Of a stretch of 64,000 nt of DNA, positions 56,305-64,000 are shown in pieces. Below the pieces are notes generated by a model that was not told the DNA's origin, did not search any database, and was given only the letters and a program-made list of their open reading frames with translations. Each line of letters starts with the position of its first letter. Position 1 is the stretch's first letter. The translations under genes were made by a program, and so were the position numbers. Origin of the DNA: an uncultured Pseudomonadota bacterium (lineage in GTDB: Bacteria > Bdellovibrionota_B > Oligoflexia > Oligoflexales > CAIYRB01); the NCBI GenBank assembly GCA_903915625.1, contig CAIWTN010000090.1:130226-194225 (forward strand). The letters run 5' to 3'.

Positions 56305-57216
56305 TTAAATCAGTCCTTTGAGCTGTTCTTTAGCCGCCAGAACAGTCTCAGCAATGCGGCGTCTGTTGGCTTCCGACACCTCCGCTAGAGGTGCTCGGAC
56401 CACATTCTTACCAATCCCAAGTGTTTCCAGGGCGGATTTTAATGGGCCAGGATTTGTTTCACAAAACATCACGTCAATCGCGGGCATGAGGCCGTGGTGT
56501 ATAGCCTGAGCCTTGGTCAAATCACCGGCGTGGAAAGCATTGGTGAGCGCAACCATCTCGCGCGGAAAAATGTTAGCTATGACGCTGATCACACCCTTAC
56601 CACCAACGGCTAAACAGGCAAGGTATGTCGTGTCGTCGCCAGATAAAAACGGGATTGCGGTCGCATGAAGGCTGCGCGAGAAAAAGCCTAAATCTGCACT
56701 GGCCTCTTTAACTGCTTTGACCTTTCCCTCTTTGCAGACAGTGGTCATTTGGTCGACAGTAAGCATATGAGCTGTCCGGCCGGGGACATGATATAGGCAA
56801 ACAGGAATGCTCACGCTGTCAGTAATCGCTCTGTAATGGCGAATAAGTCCAGCAGTCGTGGGCTTATTGTATGGTGGCGTGACCACTAGAAGACTGTCAG
56901 CCCCTGCGTCTTCTGCTAGGCGAGACAGTTCAACACTCTGTTGTGTGTTGTTGTCACCGGTACCAGCCATCACTCTAACCCTGGGGCTTAAGAAAGCCCG
57001 AGCTTTGCGAATGAGGGATAATTTCTCTGGTACCGTTAGGGTCGGCGACTCACCAGTGGTTCCAGAAATTACTATGCCACTGACATTACCTTGATCTTGC
57101 AGGGACAGAAGCTTCTCAAAAGCCTGCCAGTCGATCTGCTGGTCGGCGCGGAAGGGCGTTGCAATAGCCGTCCACACACCATGGAAATCAGAAAGATTCT
57201 CTCTTAACGTTACCAT
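56305..57216 (-). CDS. dapA: 4-hydroxy-tetrahydrodipicolinate synthase
   Basis: Condenses pyruvate with aspartate semialdehyde. The 303 residues hold ISGTTGESPTL (substrate loop), VVTPPYNKPTTAGLIRHY, CLYHVPGRTAHML (catalytic Tyr) and VKAVKEASADLG with the Schiff-base Lys. The frame extends to 57333, but ATG 57216 with AGGAGA 9 nt upstream is the natural start. It overlaps the end of the upstream lyase-like gene by 29 nt. Confidence 0.95.
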   Translation of the reverse strand: MVTLRENLSDFHGVWTAIATPFRADQQIDWQAFEKLLSLQDQGNVSGIVISGTTGESPTLTVPEKLSLIRKARAFLSPRVRVMAGTGDNNTQQSVELSRLAEDAGADSLLVVTPPYNKPTTAGLIRHYRAITDSVSIPVCLYHVPGRTAHMLTVDQMTTVCKEGKVKAVKEASADLGFFSRSLHATAIPFLSGDDTTYLACLAVGGKGVISVIANIFPREMVALTNAFHAGDLTKAQAIHHGLMPAIDVMFCETNPGPLKSALETLGIGKNVVRAPLAEVSEANRRRIAETVLAAKEQLKGLI

Positions 57217-58630
57217 CGCCAACTTCTCCTGCCTTGAGCTGCGGTGCCGCCTGAGTTTCCTTGCCTCTATAGCCCTCGTCAACAGCTTTACTCGGCTCTG
57301 TAATATGAAACGGAATATCAGGCCGTAGCTCACCTACTGTGCTTCTAGGTGCTGTTTTCAAGCCGCAGCCAGCGCTCAAAATTAGGAATAACATCGCTAC
57401 TACAACGGCTGAACTAATGTTGCCGAAGATCTTAGCCAATCCAGAGGCTCGAATTAGGGTCGTTTTCTTCTCACTGGCGGCCAGCGTCATAAGCGAACTG
57501 TCGTTGAATAATATGCCAAGTGTATTCAGGGACGACGACGTTAGGTCAGGGTTTATACGGTTGAGTTCCGCTGGCAGGACTTGCTCGGGTCTCAGGGCAT
57601 TGTTTGATAAGTAACCCAACAGATCAGAGACCGCTACTTTAGCTCTTTTTGCCGGTAAACCAGAGGCCATCAAGTCAAAAATCAACCTACGTTTACCTGA
57701 TTCGGTGACTAATTGTGTTGGTCTAGTGATTTCCACACCCAGAGCAGAGATAAGGCTGTTACCAACAAGGTCTATCGTTTGATTTAGTCCGACTATACAT
57801 TCGATAATATGGCGGCGTCTCACCTCCCAGATCACGAGACTTTCGCCACGTGGGAGATCCATTGCCGCTAGTCTATGGCTCTCGAGCTTGAGTAGCTCCC
57901 CCGCCGAGATTAGATCGTGTGCAGCTTCCTCGCTTGTATTCCAAATAAGTTGCTCGGCAAATTTCATTGCGTTATCAGCCATAGCCACTAAAGCCTGAGC
58001 GATTTTTCTTTTTGAATCTTCGGTGATGTATCCTGGGAGGCAGTGTTGATCGATACTAGCAAAGCCTAGTGCCGCGGCAATATCCCGGTCAATTTCCTCA
58101 TCTTTGGCCGTAGATAAGGGCAGATCGCAAGGTGCCATGCGAGCTAGGTTGCCTAGTTCATCACCGATGACTTGGCATGTGCTAGCTATGGATGACACAA
58201 AGTCTACTATTAGGGCCGAGAAAAGCACCTGACGTTCCGGATGACCGTCACTTTGAAGAAGAAACGGGCGGTTAAAAAGAAGTTCTGCTCTTTTTAACAA
58301 AGCCTGTCCGATCTGTCCTAAGCTAGCAGTGGTGGCCGTTAGGCAATTGCGAATGGTAAAGCGAAGTATATTCAAACATAGGCCGTTGATGCCAAAACGG
58401 GCCAAAAGCAACTCAAGATACTCTGCTCGCTCGCGTTTAATAGCTAGAATTAATGTTCTGCCGCCAACACCTGGATTCAGACCGCTGAGCACTAGTCGCA
58501 GATTATCCGTGTCTTTGCTGCTTATGATCCCGTGATCAGTCAATACACCTGCAGTTGAGGTCAGGAAATCTATGATAGCAGCATCGTCTAAGCGCTGATA
58601 GGCACTCCAGTCCGGACCATGCTCTGTCAT
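57188..58630 (-). CDS. Degenerate argininosuccinate-lyase homologue with a lipoprotein-like C-terminal tail
   Basis: A 480-residue protein that I match by layout to the aspartase/fumarase family, closest to ArgH. Residues ~14-50 fit the N-terminal helices, ~127-175 the HTQxxQP region, 176-230 the DREFVAEKLGF to AEELILW stretch (here DRDIAAALGF to AEQLIW), and ~315-365 the ArgH C-terminal domain. The signature GSSIMPQKKNP is replaced by LAAMDLPRGES (254-264), so the catalytic Ser and Lys are missing. Residues ~405-440 are a hydrophobic segment ending in SAGCGLKTAP, resembling the small LptM/YifL lipoprotein. It is either a fusion or a decayed lyase gene holding an in-frame small lipoprotein. 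It lies directly upstream of dapA. Confidence 0.7.
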   Translation of the reverse strand: MTEHGPDWSAYQRLDDAAIIDFLTSTAGVLTDHGIISSKDTDNLRLVLSGLNPGVGGRTLILAIKRERAEYLELLLARFGINGLCLNILRFTIRNCLTATTASLGQIGQALLKRAELLFNRPFLLQSDGHPERQVLFSALIVDFVSSIASTCQVIGDELGNLARMAPCDLPLSTAKDEEIDRDIAAALGFASIDQHCLPGYITEDSKRKIAQALVAMADNAMKFAEQLIWNTSEEAAHDLISAGELLKLESHRLAAMDLPRGESLVIWEVRRRHIIECIVGLNQTIDLVGNSLISALGVEITRPTQLVTESGKRRLIFDLMASGLPAKRAKVAVSDLLGYLSNNALRPEQVLPAELNRINPDLTSSSLNTLGILFNDSSLMTLAASEKKTTLIRASGLAKIFGNISSAVVVAMLFLILSAGCGLKTAPRSTVGELRPDIPFHITEPSKAVDEGYRGKETQAAPQLKAGEVGDGNVKRESF

Positions 58631-58654
58631 AAAACCTCCTCGTCGTCACGTCCT

Positions 58655-60391
58655 CTAAAAATGGAACACTGCCATCGACTGCAGCAAGAAGTCAGTGGTT
58701 GGCTTTGAGCCTGTCCGAATTTGCCAAGCCTTACCTGGAAGTGCAGCCGCTACAGAGGCGCCGATTTCGGCCTCTCGTCCAAACTTATAAGTATAGGATA
58801 CATCTAGCTCTACACCTAGGCTCTTGCCATAAAAGCCAGCTGGTCTTGTGCCGTTATCGGCGGACGTACCGCTTATTGCGGCGTAATACTGCTGCACTTC
58901 CGTCGGAACGCCCTCATTGAGACTGGCGGTTAGTAACTTGGCCTCGATGTTGCCAGTTTCCATGCTTTCATAGCGATAACCAGTCGCAAACAAAGTGGCA
59001 TTCACAAAACGTGAAGGATTAAAGGCGCCGTCAACTATCAAACTGTCAGCATTTGGTTGAGCATTGAATAGAAGAAGTGCGGGTTTGAAGTTTCTATGAA
59101 ATTGAACGGATTTAACATTTGTGCTCCGCGAGGACTTTGTCAATTGACTGGCAACTGCGGGGTCCAAGCCAGCCACTGAGGGTGCCGTGTCGAAATTCCT
59201 GTAGCCCTCTTCGTTGCCTGGAGCGAATGCATAGTTGAGAAATACAACATGACGTGTCATGTCGCCTTTGTTGAACTCAATCGGTCCAAGAGGTGCACCC
59301 GAATGAGCAACTGTCCACTCGAAATCACCGGTAATAGCGACGGAATCTAGGTTGTTCATCACCGGCTGACCGACACCATAGCTCCCGCCAAGTGCGAGCC
59401 AGTTGGGGTCCATGGACTTGCCCATCCGGAACAGCACTTCATTTCGAAGTGCCAGGTCGCCTAGGTAAAATCCGGTATATAAGTCGAGAAACTTTAGGTC
59501 AGTGCCGTCTCCCCCAACTTCTTTTAGCTGTGAGCCAGCGCCGGGATTTTTGGGGTCCGCAACAACATATTCGGTCTTGTAGGGTTTGCCCATGATTTGA
59601 GCAAAATATACGCCGACCTGTTTGGTGAAGTTAGCGCCAGCGTTCGACTTGCGATCATCGTACTCGATAGTAAAAAAGTACTGATCTAAGTCATCATAAG
59701 GATCGTATGCTCCGAAGCCGCGACTTGAGGTGGCCGGGGCGTTACCGGTGCCAGCAGCTTGGCCTGGATAATTGTTCCAGTTGGGATCTACCGGTGTGCC
59801 GGTCTCTGCCAACTTGTCGTAGCCAAGGCTGAACCCGAGGGTCTGACTCTTCTGAATGTTTATATTGCAGGTCACGCCATCGAAGGCGGAAATTTGCTGC
59901 GCAAATGGCTTGGTGCCATCGTCGAGAAGCATGCCGAGGCCCCAATTTCGTCCACGTCTGCCTGCCTCTAAAATACAGTAATCAAATGCATACCGAACAT
60001 AGGCCTTGGTGATGTTGGGAGCGTAAGGCTTATAGCCAGGTTCGCCGGTGTTTTGGTGTTGGCCGGTACAAGATCCTGCTGTGCTTGAGCCGCTCCTGCC
60101 GGCGCAGTCAGCTGGTTGCCCTGTATTGCCTAAATATGCACGGCGAAGGTCTTCGAAGAGTCGGAGCTCAACAAACGTGCTTAATTGGTCGTTCAATCGA
60201 GCTTCGCCAGTCATTAAGAAGCTTTGCTCGATGGCTTGAAAAGTTCCGGTGTTGCCTTGGAATGCCGGCGCCGTTTCGGTCGAGCCGCGCAGTCCGTAAT
60301 GACCGCTGCCATTCACCCAGAAAGCCTGTGCTGTCGGGGTGGAGCTCAGCAAAGTGAACATCGTTAAATAACTAAATCGCGACAGCTTCAT
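58655..60391 (-). CDS. Outer-membrane beta-barrel (porin-like) protein
   Basis: A 578-residue protein with a cleavable signal ending in TAQA near residue 23. The mature part is rich in alternating aromatic/polar strands (FFTIEYDDRKSN, HVVFLNYAFAPG, SVQFHRNFKPALLLF) and ends in the C-terminal Phe typical of outer-membrane barrels (QSMAVFHF). It has four Cys in a loop near ~95-110. The family is not recognised beyond 'porin-like'. It lies between the lyase-like gene and ymdB with short gaps (24 and 21 bp) and may share their transcript. Confidence 0.8.
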   Translation of the reverse strand: MKLSRFSYLTMFTLLSSTPTAQAFWVNGSGHYGLRGSTETAPAFQGNTGTFQAIEQSFLMTGEARLNDQLSTFVELRLFEDLRRAYLGNTGQPADCAGRSGSSTAGSCTGQHQNTGEPGYKPYAPNITKAYVRYAFDYCILEAGRRGRNWGLGMLLDDGTKPFAQQISAFDGVTCNINIQKSQTLGFSLGYDKLAETGTPVDPNWNNYPGQAAGTGNAPATSSRGFGAYDPYDDLDQYFFTIEYDDRKSNAGANFTKQVGVYFAQIMGKPYKTEYVVADPKNPGAGSQLKEVGGDGTDLKFLDLYTGFYLGDLALRNEVLFRMGKSMDPNWLALGGSYGVGQPVMNNLDSVAITGDFEWTVAHSGAPLGPIEFNKGDMTRHVVFLNYAFAPGNEEGYRNFDTAPSVAGLDPAVASQLTKSSRSTNVKSVQFHRNFKPALLLFNAQPNADSLIVDGAFNPSRFVNATLFATGYRYESMETGNIEAKLLTASLNEGVPTEVQQYYAAISGTSADNGTRPAGFYGKSLGVELDVSYTYKFGREAEIGASVAAALPGKAWQIRTGSKPTTDFLLQSMAVFHF

Positions 60392-60412
60392 AAGCTAGGG
60401 TCCTCAGCATAT

Positions 60413-61210
60413 TCAATCGTCAAGTTGATAGCGAAGTCGGCGAATGCTCTTACAATGTCCGGAGTCATCGTCAATGTCGGCAATAATCGCATAAAGACGT
60501 GGATCGGCGGTAGCCGGTTCGAACTTCTTTTTTTCGCCTGTAAGCAGACGATGTATGGCCGCCCCTGTCTCGATACCAATGACCGAGTTGTATGCCCCAG
60601 TCATGCCTAAATCGGTGCAGAAGCCGGTTTTCCCGTTAAATATGCGCTCGTCAGCAGTCGGAACATGAGAGTGGGTGCCGTAAACTAAAGACGCCCGCCC
60701 AGCTACGTACCAGCCCAGTGCTTGCTTCTCACTGGTAGCCTCTGCGTGGATATCAATGATCCGAATCCGAACTGAGCTTGGGATATGGTCCAAAAGCTTA
60801 TCTACGGTTTTGAAAATATCCCGATTGCCTTCTCGCATGAAGGCTCGGCCGATACAGTTAATTACTGCGAACCTGATCCCATTTTGCGCCGTCAGTATGC
60901 GCAAGCCCATATCCTCTTGCTCGACGTTGCCCATGTTCGCGGGCAACACGAGCCGATCCGTACGCTTCATGAATTCAAAAATTTCTCGCTTATCATGCCA
61001 ATGGTTGCCCATGGTCACCGCATCGATGCGATGGTTCTGGATAAATTCATTATAGATCTTTTCGGTAAGACCGAAGCCACCAGCAGCGTTCTCACCATTG
61101 ACAATGACGATGTCAGGCGAGTGTTCTTCCCGCAACTTTGGCAAAAAATCATCCAGGCAGCGGCGTCCTGCCTTGCCCATCACATCACCGATAGCTAAAA
61201 CCTTGGTCAC
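60413..61210 (-). CDS. ymdB: YmdB-family metallophosphoesterase (2',3'-cyclic-nucleotide phosphodiesterase)
   Basis: A 265-residue binuclear metal phosphoesterase. The metal motifs are AIGDVMGKAGR, VNGENAAGGFG, MGNHWHDKR, DIHAEATSEKQA and YGTHSHVPTAD. The Bacillus family member acts on cyclic nucleotides and affects RNA turnover and biofilm formation, which matches its coupling here to rny by a 4-nt overlap. Confidence 0.93.
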   Translation of the reverse strand: MTKVLAIGDVMGKAGRRCLDDFLPKLREEHSPDIVIVNGENAAGGFGLTEKIYNEFIQNHRIDAVTMGNHWHDKREIFEFMKRTDRLVLPANMGNVEQEDMGLRILTAQNGIRFAVINCIGRAFMREGNRDIFKTVDKLLDHIPSSVRIRIIDIHAEATSEKQALGWYVAGRASLVYGTHSHVPTADERIFNGKTGFCTDLGMTGAYNSVIGIETGAAIHRLLTGEKKKFEPATADPRLYAIIADIDDDSGHCKSIRRLRYQLDD

Positions 61211-62775
61211 TTGGCAAAATCCGTTACGCGGCTCTCACGGACGACCGTCACCCGCACTTGGCCTGGAAACGTGATCTCTTGGCGCAGCTTTGAGGCAATC
61301 TCATTAGCTAGATCCACGCAATCGTGATCAGAAACGCCAGCAGGTCGAACCATCGCTCTTACCTCATTGCCGGCCTGCATCACGTAAGCATCCTCTATGC
61401 CCTCAAAGTCCTTTACCAGCTTCTCCATATCCGTCAGGCGAGTTAAGTAGGTTTCCATGACTTCACGCCGTGCCCCAGGCCTTTTGGCAGAGAGCACATT
61501 TGCGGTGTGAAGGACGACAGCGTAAGGGCTTGCTTGGTTGATGTCATCCTCGTGGTGTAACCGGATGGCATTCACGACCACTTCTGACTCGTCATACTTG
61601 GCACAGATGTCGGCACCAATTTGGGAGTGATGACCTTCGGTTTCTTGATCGACGGCCTTGCCGATATCATGGAGCAAACCACAGCGCTTGGCGCGTTTGA
61701 CGTTGAGTCCCATTTCGGAAGCCATGATGCCGCAAAGCTGAGCGGTTTCCACAGCATGCTGCAAAACAGTTTGCACACCAACAGTCCGGAACTTTAACCG
61801 GCCCAGATGCTTGATTAGCTCAGGGTGCAAATCGGTGATTCCGACATCAAATGCGGCCTGCTCTCCCGCCTCGCGGATAATCTGTTCGAACTCGTTGGTG
61901 ACGCGCTTGGCTGTCTCATCGATGCGCGCAGGATGAATGCGGCCATCTGCGACCAGACGTTCTAAAGAAATCTTCGCGATTTCCCTGCGTACTGGGTTAA
62001 AGCACGAAAGGATTACAGCTTCGGGCGTATCGTCGATGATTAGATCAACGCCAGTTGCTTGTTCCAGCGCTCGAATGTTGCGACCCTCGCGCCCGATGAT
62101 GCGGCCCTTCATATCGTCACTGGGTAGCGCCACCACAGATATCGTCGCGTCGCTAACAAACTCGCCAGCAACCCTCTGTACCGCCAGGCTGACCACAGCT
62201 CTCGCTCGCTCTTCGGCTTCCTTGCGCGCCTGATCTTCGATGGCGCGAAGCTTTTCTTTTGCTTCTTTCCTGGCCTCGTCTTCAAGAGTGCGGATAAGCT
62301 CGCGCTTGGCCTCTTCCGGAGACATTTTGGCGATGTTCTGCAGAGTTTTGCGCGCGTGATCGAGGGTCTGACTGCACTCGGCACTCATCCGATGATATTT
62401 TTGCTCTTCATCGGATAAGGATTGCTCCGCCGCCGTTAACTCTGTCTCGCGCTTTTCTACTACCTGCAGTTTTTTCTCAAGCTGCTGCTCTCGCTGCTTG
62501 ATCTTGTTCTCAAGTTTACTAATCTCACTGCGGCGGTTCTTGTGTTCTTCTTCGAACTGGTGGCGTCGGCTTCTGGCTTCGTCTTTTGCCTCTTTCAACG
62601 CTTGCTTAACGATGTTGTCGGCTTCTTTACGCGCCTCTTCCCGCAGTTGCTTGGCCTCTTCTTCGGCCTTCTTGAAAACTACAGCGAGTTGCTTCTTATT
62701 CAGGAATACGCCAACACCGAGCAGGCCGAATACGACTCCGACGACCGCCACCAAAATTCCGATGGCAACGTCCAC
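61207..62775 (-). CDS. rny: Ribonuclease Y
   Basis: A membrane-anchored endoribonuclease that starts mRNA decay. The 522 residues comprise an N-terminal span (~5-24), a long charged coiled coil (~30-205), a KH RNA-binding domain (GRIIGREGRNIRALEQATG) and an HD nuclease domain with LLHDIGKAVDQETEGHH. With RNase J at 7.4-9.1 kb, the cell has a Gram-positive-like decay set although it looks Gram-negative. It overlaps ymdB by 4 nt. A 155-bp upstream gap after the pal terminator should hold its promoter. Confidence 0.96.
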   Translation of the reverse strand: MDVAIGILVAVVGVVFGLLGVGVFLNKKQLAVVFKKAEEEAKQLREEARKEADNIVKQALKEAKDEARSRRHQFEEEHKNRRSEISKLENKIKQREQQLEKKLQVVEKRETELTAAEQSLSDEEQKYHRMSAECSQTLDHARKTLQNIAKMSPEEAKRELIRTLEDEARKEAKEKLRAIEDQARKEAEERARAVVSLAVQRVAGEFVSDATISVVALPSDDMKGRIIGREGRNIRALEQATGVDLIIDDTPEAVILSCFNPVRREIAKISLERLVADGRIHPARIDETAKRVTNEFEQIIREAGEQAAFDVGITDLHPELIKHLGRLKFRTVGVQTVLQHAVETAQLCGIMASEMGLNVKRAKRCGLLHDIGKAVDQETEGHHSQIGADICAKYDESEVVVNAIRLHHEDDINQASPYAVVLHTANVLSAKRPGARREVMETYLTRLTDMEKLVKDFEGIEDAYVMQAGNEVRAMVRPAGVSDHDCVDLANEIASKLRQEITFPGQVRVTVVRESRVTDFAK

Positions 62776-62930
62776 GGATACACTCCTTTCGTTGACCCAA
62801 GTTACAGGTCAGGTCTTAATGTCAAAGCGATACCAAGGGGCATCGCCAACTTGGCGATAAAACAAAAATAATAGCGTCATAATTGACAAATAGCAAGTCG
62901 TTGTCCTGGCTGCCATAAAGTCACATAATG

Positions 62931-62970
62931 AAAAAACCGGCTTCCCTTTGTTACGGGGTCAGCCGGTTTT
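62931..62970 (-). terminator. Intrinsic terminator of pal
   Basis: A 10-bp stem (AAAACCGGCT / AGCCGGTTTT) with an 18-nt loop that can extend by an inner CCC/GGG pairing. On the minus strand it continues into T residues. It lies 38 nt after the pal stop. The A-run on the other side makes it nearly bidirectional. Confidence 0.85.
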
Positions 62971-63008
62971 CTTGCGAGACCATGGTGAAACACCAGGCTC
63001 TCAAACTA

Positions 63009-63506
63009 TCACTGATTGGTCAGGGTGAACTCTGCGCGGCGGTTTTTCGCCCAAGCAGCTTCATCGTGGCCATCAGAAGATGGCTTCTCTTCCCCGTAGC
63101 TGATCGTTGAGAGGCGGCCGCCTTCTACACCGAGTTGTACGAGGTAGTTTTTGACTGACTGAGCGCGGCGCTCACCAAGAGCCAAGTTGTACTCAACCGA
63201 GCCACGCTCATCGCAGTGACCTTCGATTTGTACCACGGCGTTCTGGGTCTTCTTCAGATGGTCAGCCAAGCCTTGTAGATTGCTTTGCGCGTCGCCATTG
63301 AGGCTGTAGTCATCGAAAGCAAAGAAGACAGTCTTGGGGGCGAACACTTCGGCTGGAGCGGCTGGCTCTGGAGCCTTGGCAGCTTCGGCCTGGGCGGTCG
63401 GTTGTACCGGCTCTTCTGGTTTTGCATCATCGGTGCAGCCAAAGGATCCAAACCCGAGCAGTAAAGTAGCGACAGCGAGGACGTGTTTTGTTTTCTTCAG
63501 CAACAT
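63009..63506 (-). CDS. pal: Peptidoglycan-associated lipoprotein
   Basis: Pal links the outer membrane to peptidoglycan and belongs to the Tol-Pal system. The 165 residues have a lipobox FGSFGC near residue 24, a Pro/Ala-rich linker (~30-60), and an OmpA-like domain with IEGHCDERGSVEYNLALGERRA and the final WAKNRRAEFTL. No tol genes are next to it in the window, although a TolQ/R-like module is encoded at 9-12.7 kb. Confidence 0.95.
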   Translation of the reverse strand: MLLKKTKHVLAVATLLLGFGSFGCTDDAKPEEPVQPTAQAEAAKAPEPAAPAEVFAPKTVFFAFDDYSLNGDAQSNLQGLADHLKKTQNAVVQIEGHCDERGSVEYNLALGERRAQSVKNYLVQLGVEGGRLSTISYGEEKPSSDGHDEAAWAKNRRAEFTLTNQ

Positions 63507-63724
63507 GTGATCTCTCCTAAAAAACCGATCATTCCTATGGAATTTTCTGTTATCCCACGGAAACTACCGTGGTAAATCGACGTACACGGAAACCGTATGC
63601 AACTAAATTAGAATGTGCTCCCAACTCATTAGAAATGCAAGTGCGCATTTTAAGAATTTGCCGAGTCATCACTTGGATAGGCATAAAGTGTAGTCGAACT
63701 TGCATTCAGATCTTTTTTATCTCG
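63507..63724. other. 218-bp gap before pal
   Basis: A moderately AT-rich intergenic stretch between the mpl fragment and pal, both on the minus strand. It should contain the pal promoter, but no clear -35/-10 pair or terminator is visible. Confidence 0.4.
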
Positions 63725-64000
63725 CTATAGCTTCTCACGACCACTTACATGCTTTGCCAATCTGTGTTGGACCCCAGAAAAGCTTCCACTGGACATAAAG
63801 ATAATCGCGTCTCCTGGAGCCAGAGCCAGTTTCAGCCCCTCTTCCAGTTCAGCGTTGGTGCGGAATGTTTGGGCCTTCGGTCCTATGGCGTGCCGAAGTT
63901 GGTCGATATTCATCCTCTGTTCCTCGGGAATGCGTTGGTCAAGCATGCATTCACCGATGTATACCTGGTCCGCTAAACTAAGCGCCTCGGCGAAAGCTTT
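63725..64000 (-). CDS. mpl: Mpl muropeptide ligase, C-terminal fragment (cut by window end)
   Basis: The frame is open to the window edge (KAFAEALSLADQVYIGE at the edge) and ends at 63725. The final GDAIIFMSSGSFSGVQHRL matches the C-terminus of Mur ligases, especially the tripeptide ligase Mpl that recycles L-Ala-gamma-D-Glu-meso-DAP onto UDP-MurNAc. The ATP and Mur domains are outside the window, so MurC cannot be excluded. Confidence 0.75.
   Translation of the reverse strand, partial: KAFAEALSLADQVYIGECMLDQRIPEEQRMNIDQLRHAIGPKAQTFRTNAELEEGLKLALAPGDAIIFMSSGSFSGVQHRLAKHVSGREKL

Overview
The window is a densely packed, roughly 50 % GC bacterial chromosome segment with no mobile elements, CRISPR arrays, rRNA genes or convincing tRNA genes. 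Pal and FKBP-type lipoproteins, OM beta-barrel candidates and a Mpl muropeptide ligase point to a Gram-negative cell. RNase J and RNase Y occur together, and there is an ExbB/ExbD/ExbD/AgmX-type module, a PilZ protein and an FHA/HD-GYP regulator. This mix best fits the Bdellovibrionota/Oligoflexia or a related former 'deltaproteobacterial' lineage. The lineage is inferred from gene content only.

Layout. 1-1.5 kb: 3' end of purF, then rph. 1.5-6.6 kb (minus): a PP2C phosphatase, an M23 peptidase, secA and a small tail-anchored protein. 6.8-12.7 kb (minus): a six-gene operon of TolQ/ExbB, two ExbD-like proteins, an AgmX/GltJ-like protein, RNase J and a nucleoside-phosphorylase-fold protein. 12.8-15.8 kb: an FHA-GAF-HD-GYP protein, a small membrane-anchored protein and a PAP2 phosphatase. 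15.8-22 kb (minus): fatty-acid beta-oxidation genes fadI and fadJ, coupled to a large M1-peptidase-like protein whose zinc site is lost. 22-27 kb: PilZ, a GlpD-like oxidoreductase coupled to an EEP phosphoesterase, and an ABC-F ATPase. 27-35.7 kb: ileS, a lipoprotein aminopeptidase, an LplA-like ligase, a membrane protein, queE, a class III aminotransferase and a secreted trypsin-like protease. 35.7-45.5 kb: valS, selO, a matrixin-type lipoprotein protease, alaS, an FKBP lipoprotein and gshB. 45.6-53 kb: pgk, tpiA, trmFO, a TetR regulator, a small conserved-looking ORF, psd, a pyruvate-kinase homologue with an altered active site, and yqeY. 53-60.4 kb: a large exported protein, dapB, dapA, a degenerate argininosuccinate-lyase homologue ending in a lipoprotein-like tail, and an OM porin-like protein. 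60.4-64 kb (minus): ymdB and rny, pal, and the 3' end of mpl.

Most of the content is housekeeping: aminoacyl-tRNA synthesis, glycolysis, lysine/DAP synthesis, RNA decay and envelope assembly. The most unusual aspect is that three otherwise intact, operon-embedded genes encode enzyme-family proteins with key catalytic residues replaced: the M1 peptidase-like, pyruvate kinase-like and argininosuccinate lyase-like proteins. The last appears fused to an LptM-like lipoprotein segment upstream of dapA. A strong intrinsic terminator sits only 17 nt before the alaS start codon, which suggests attenuation or readthrough control.
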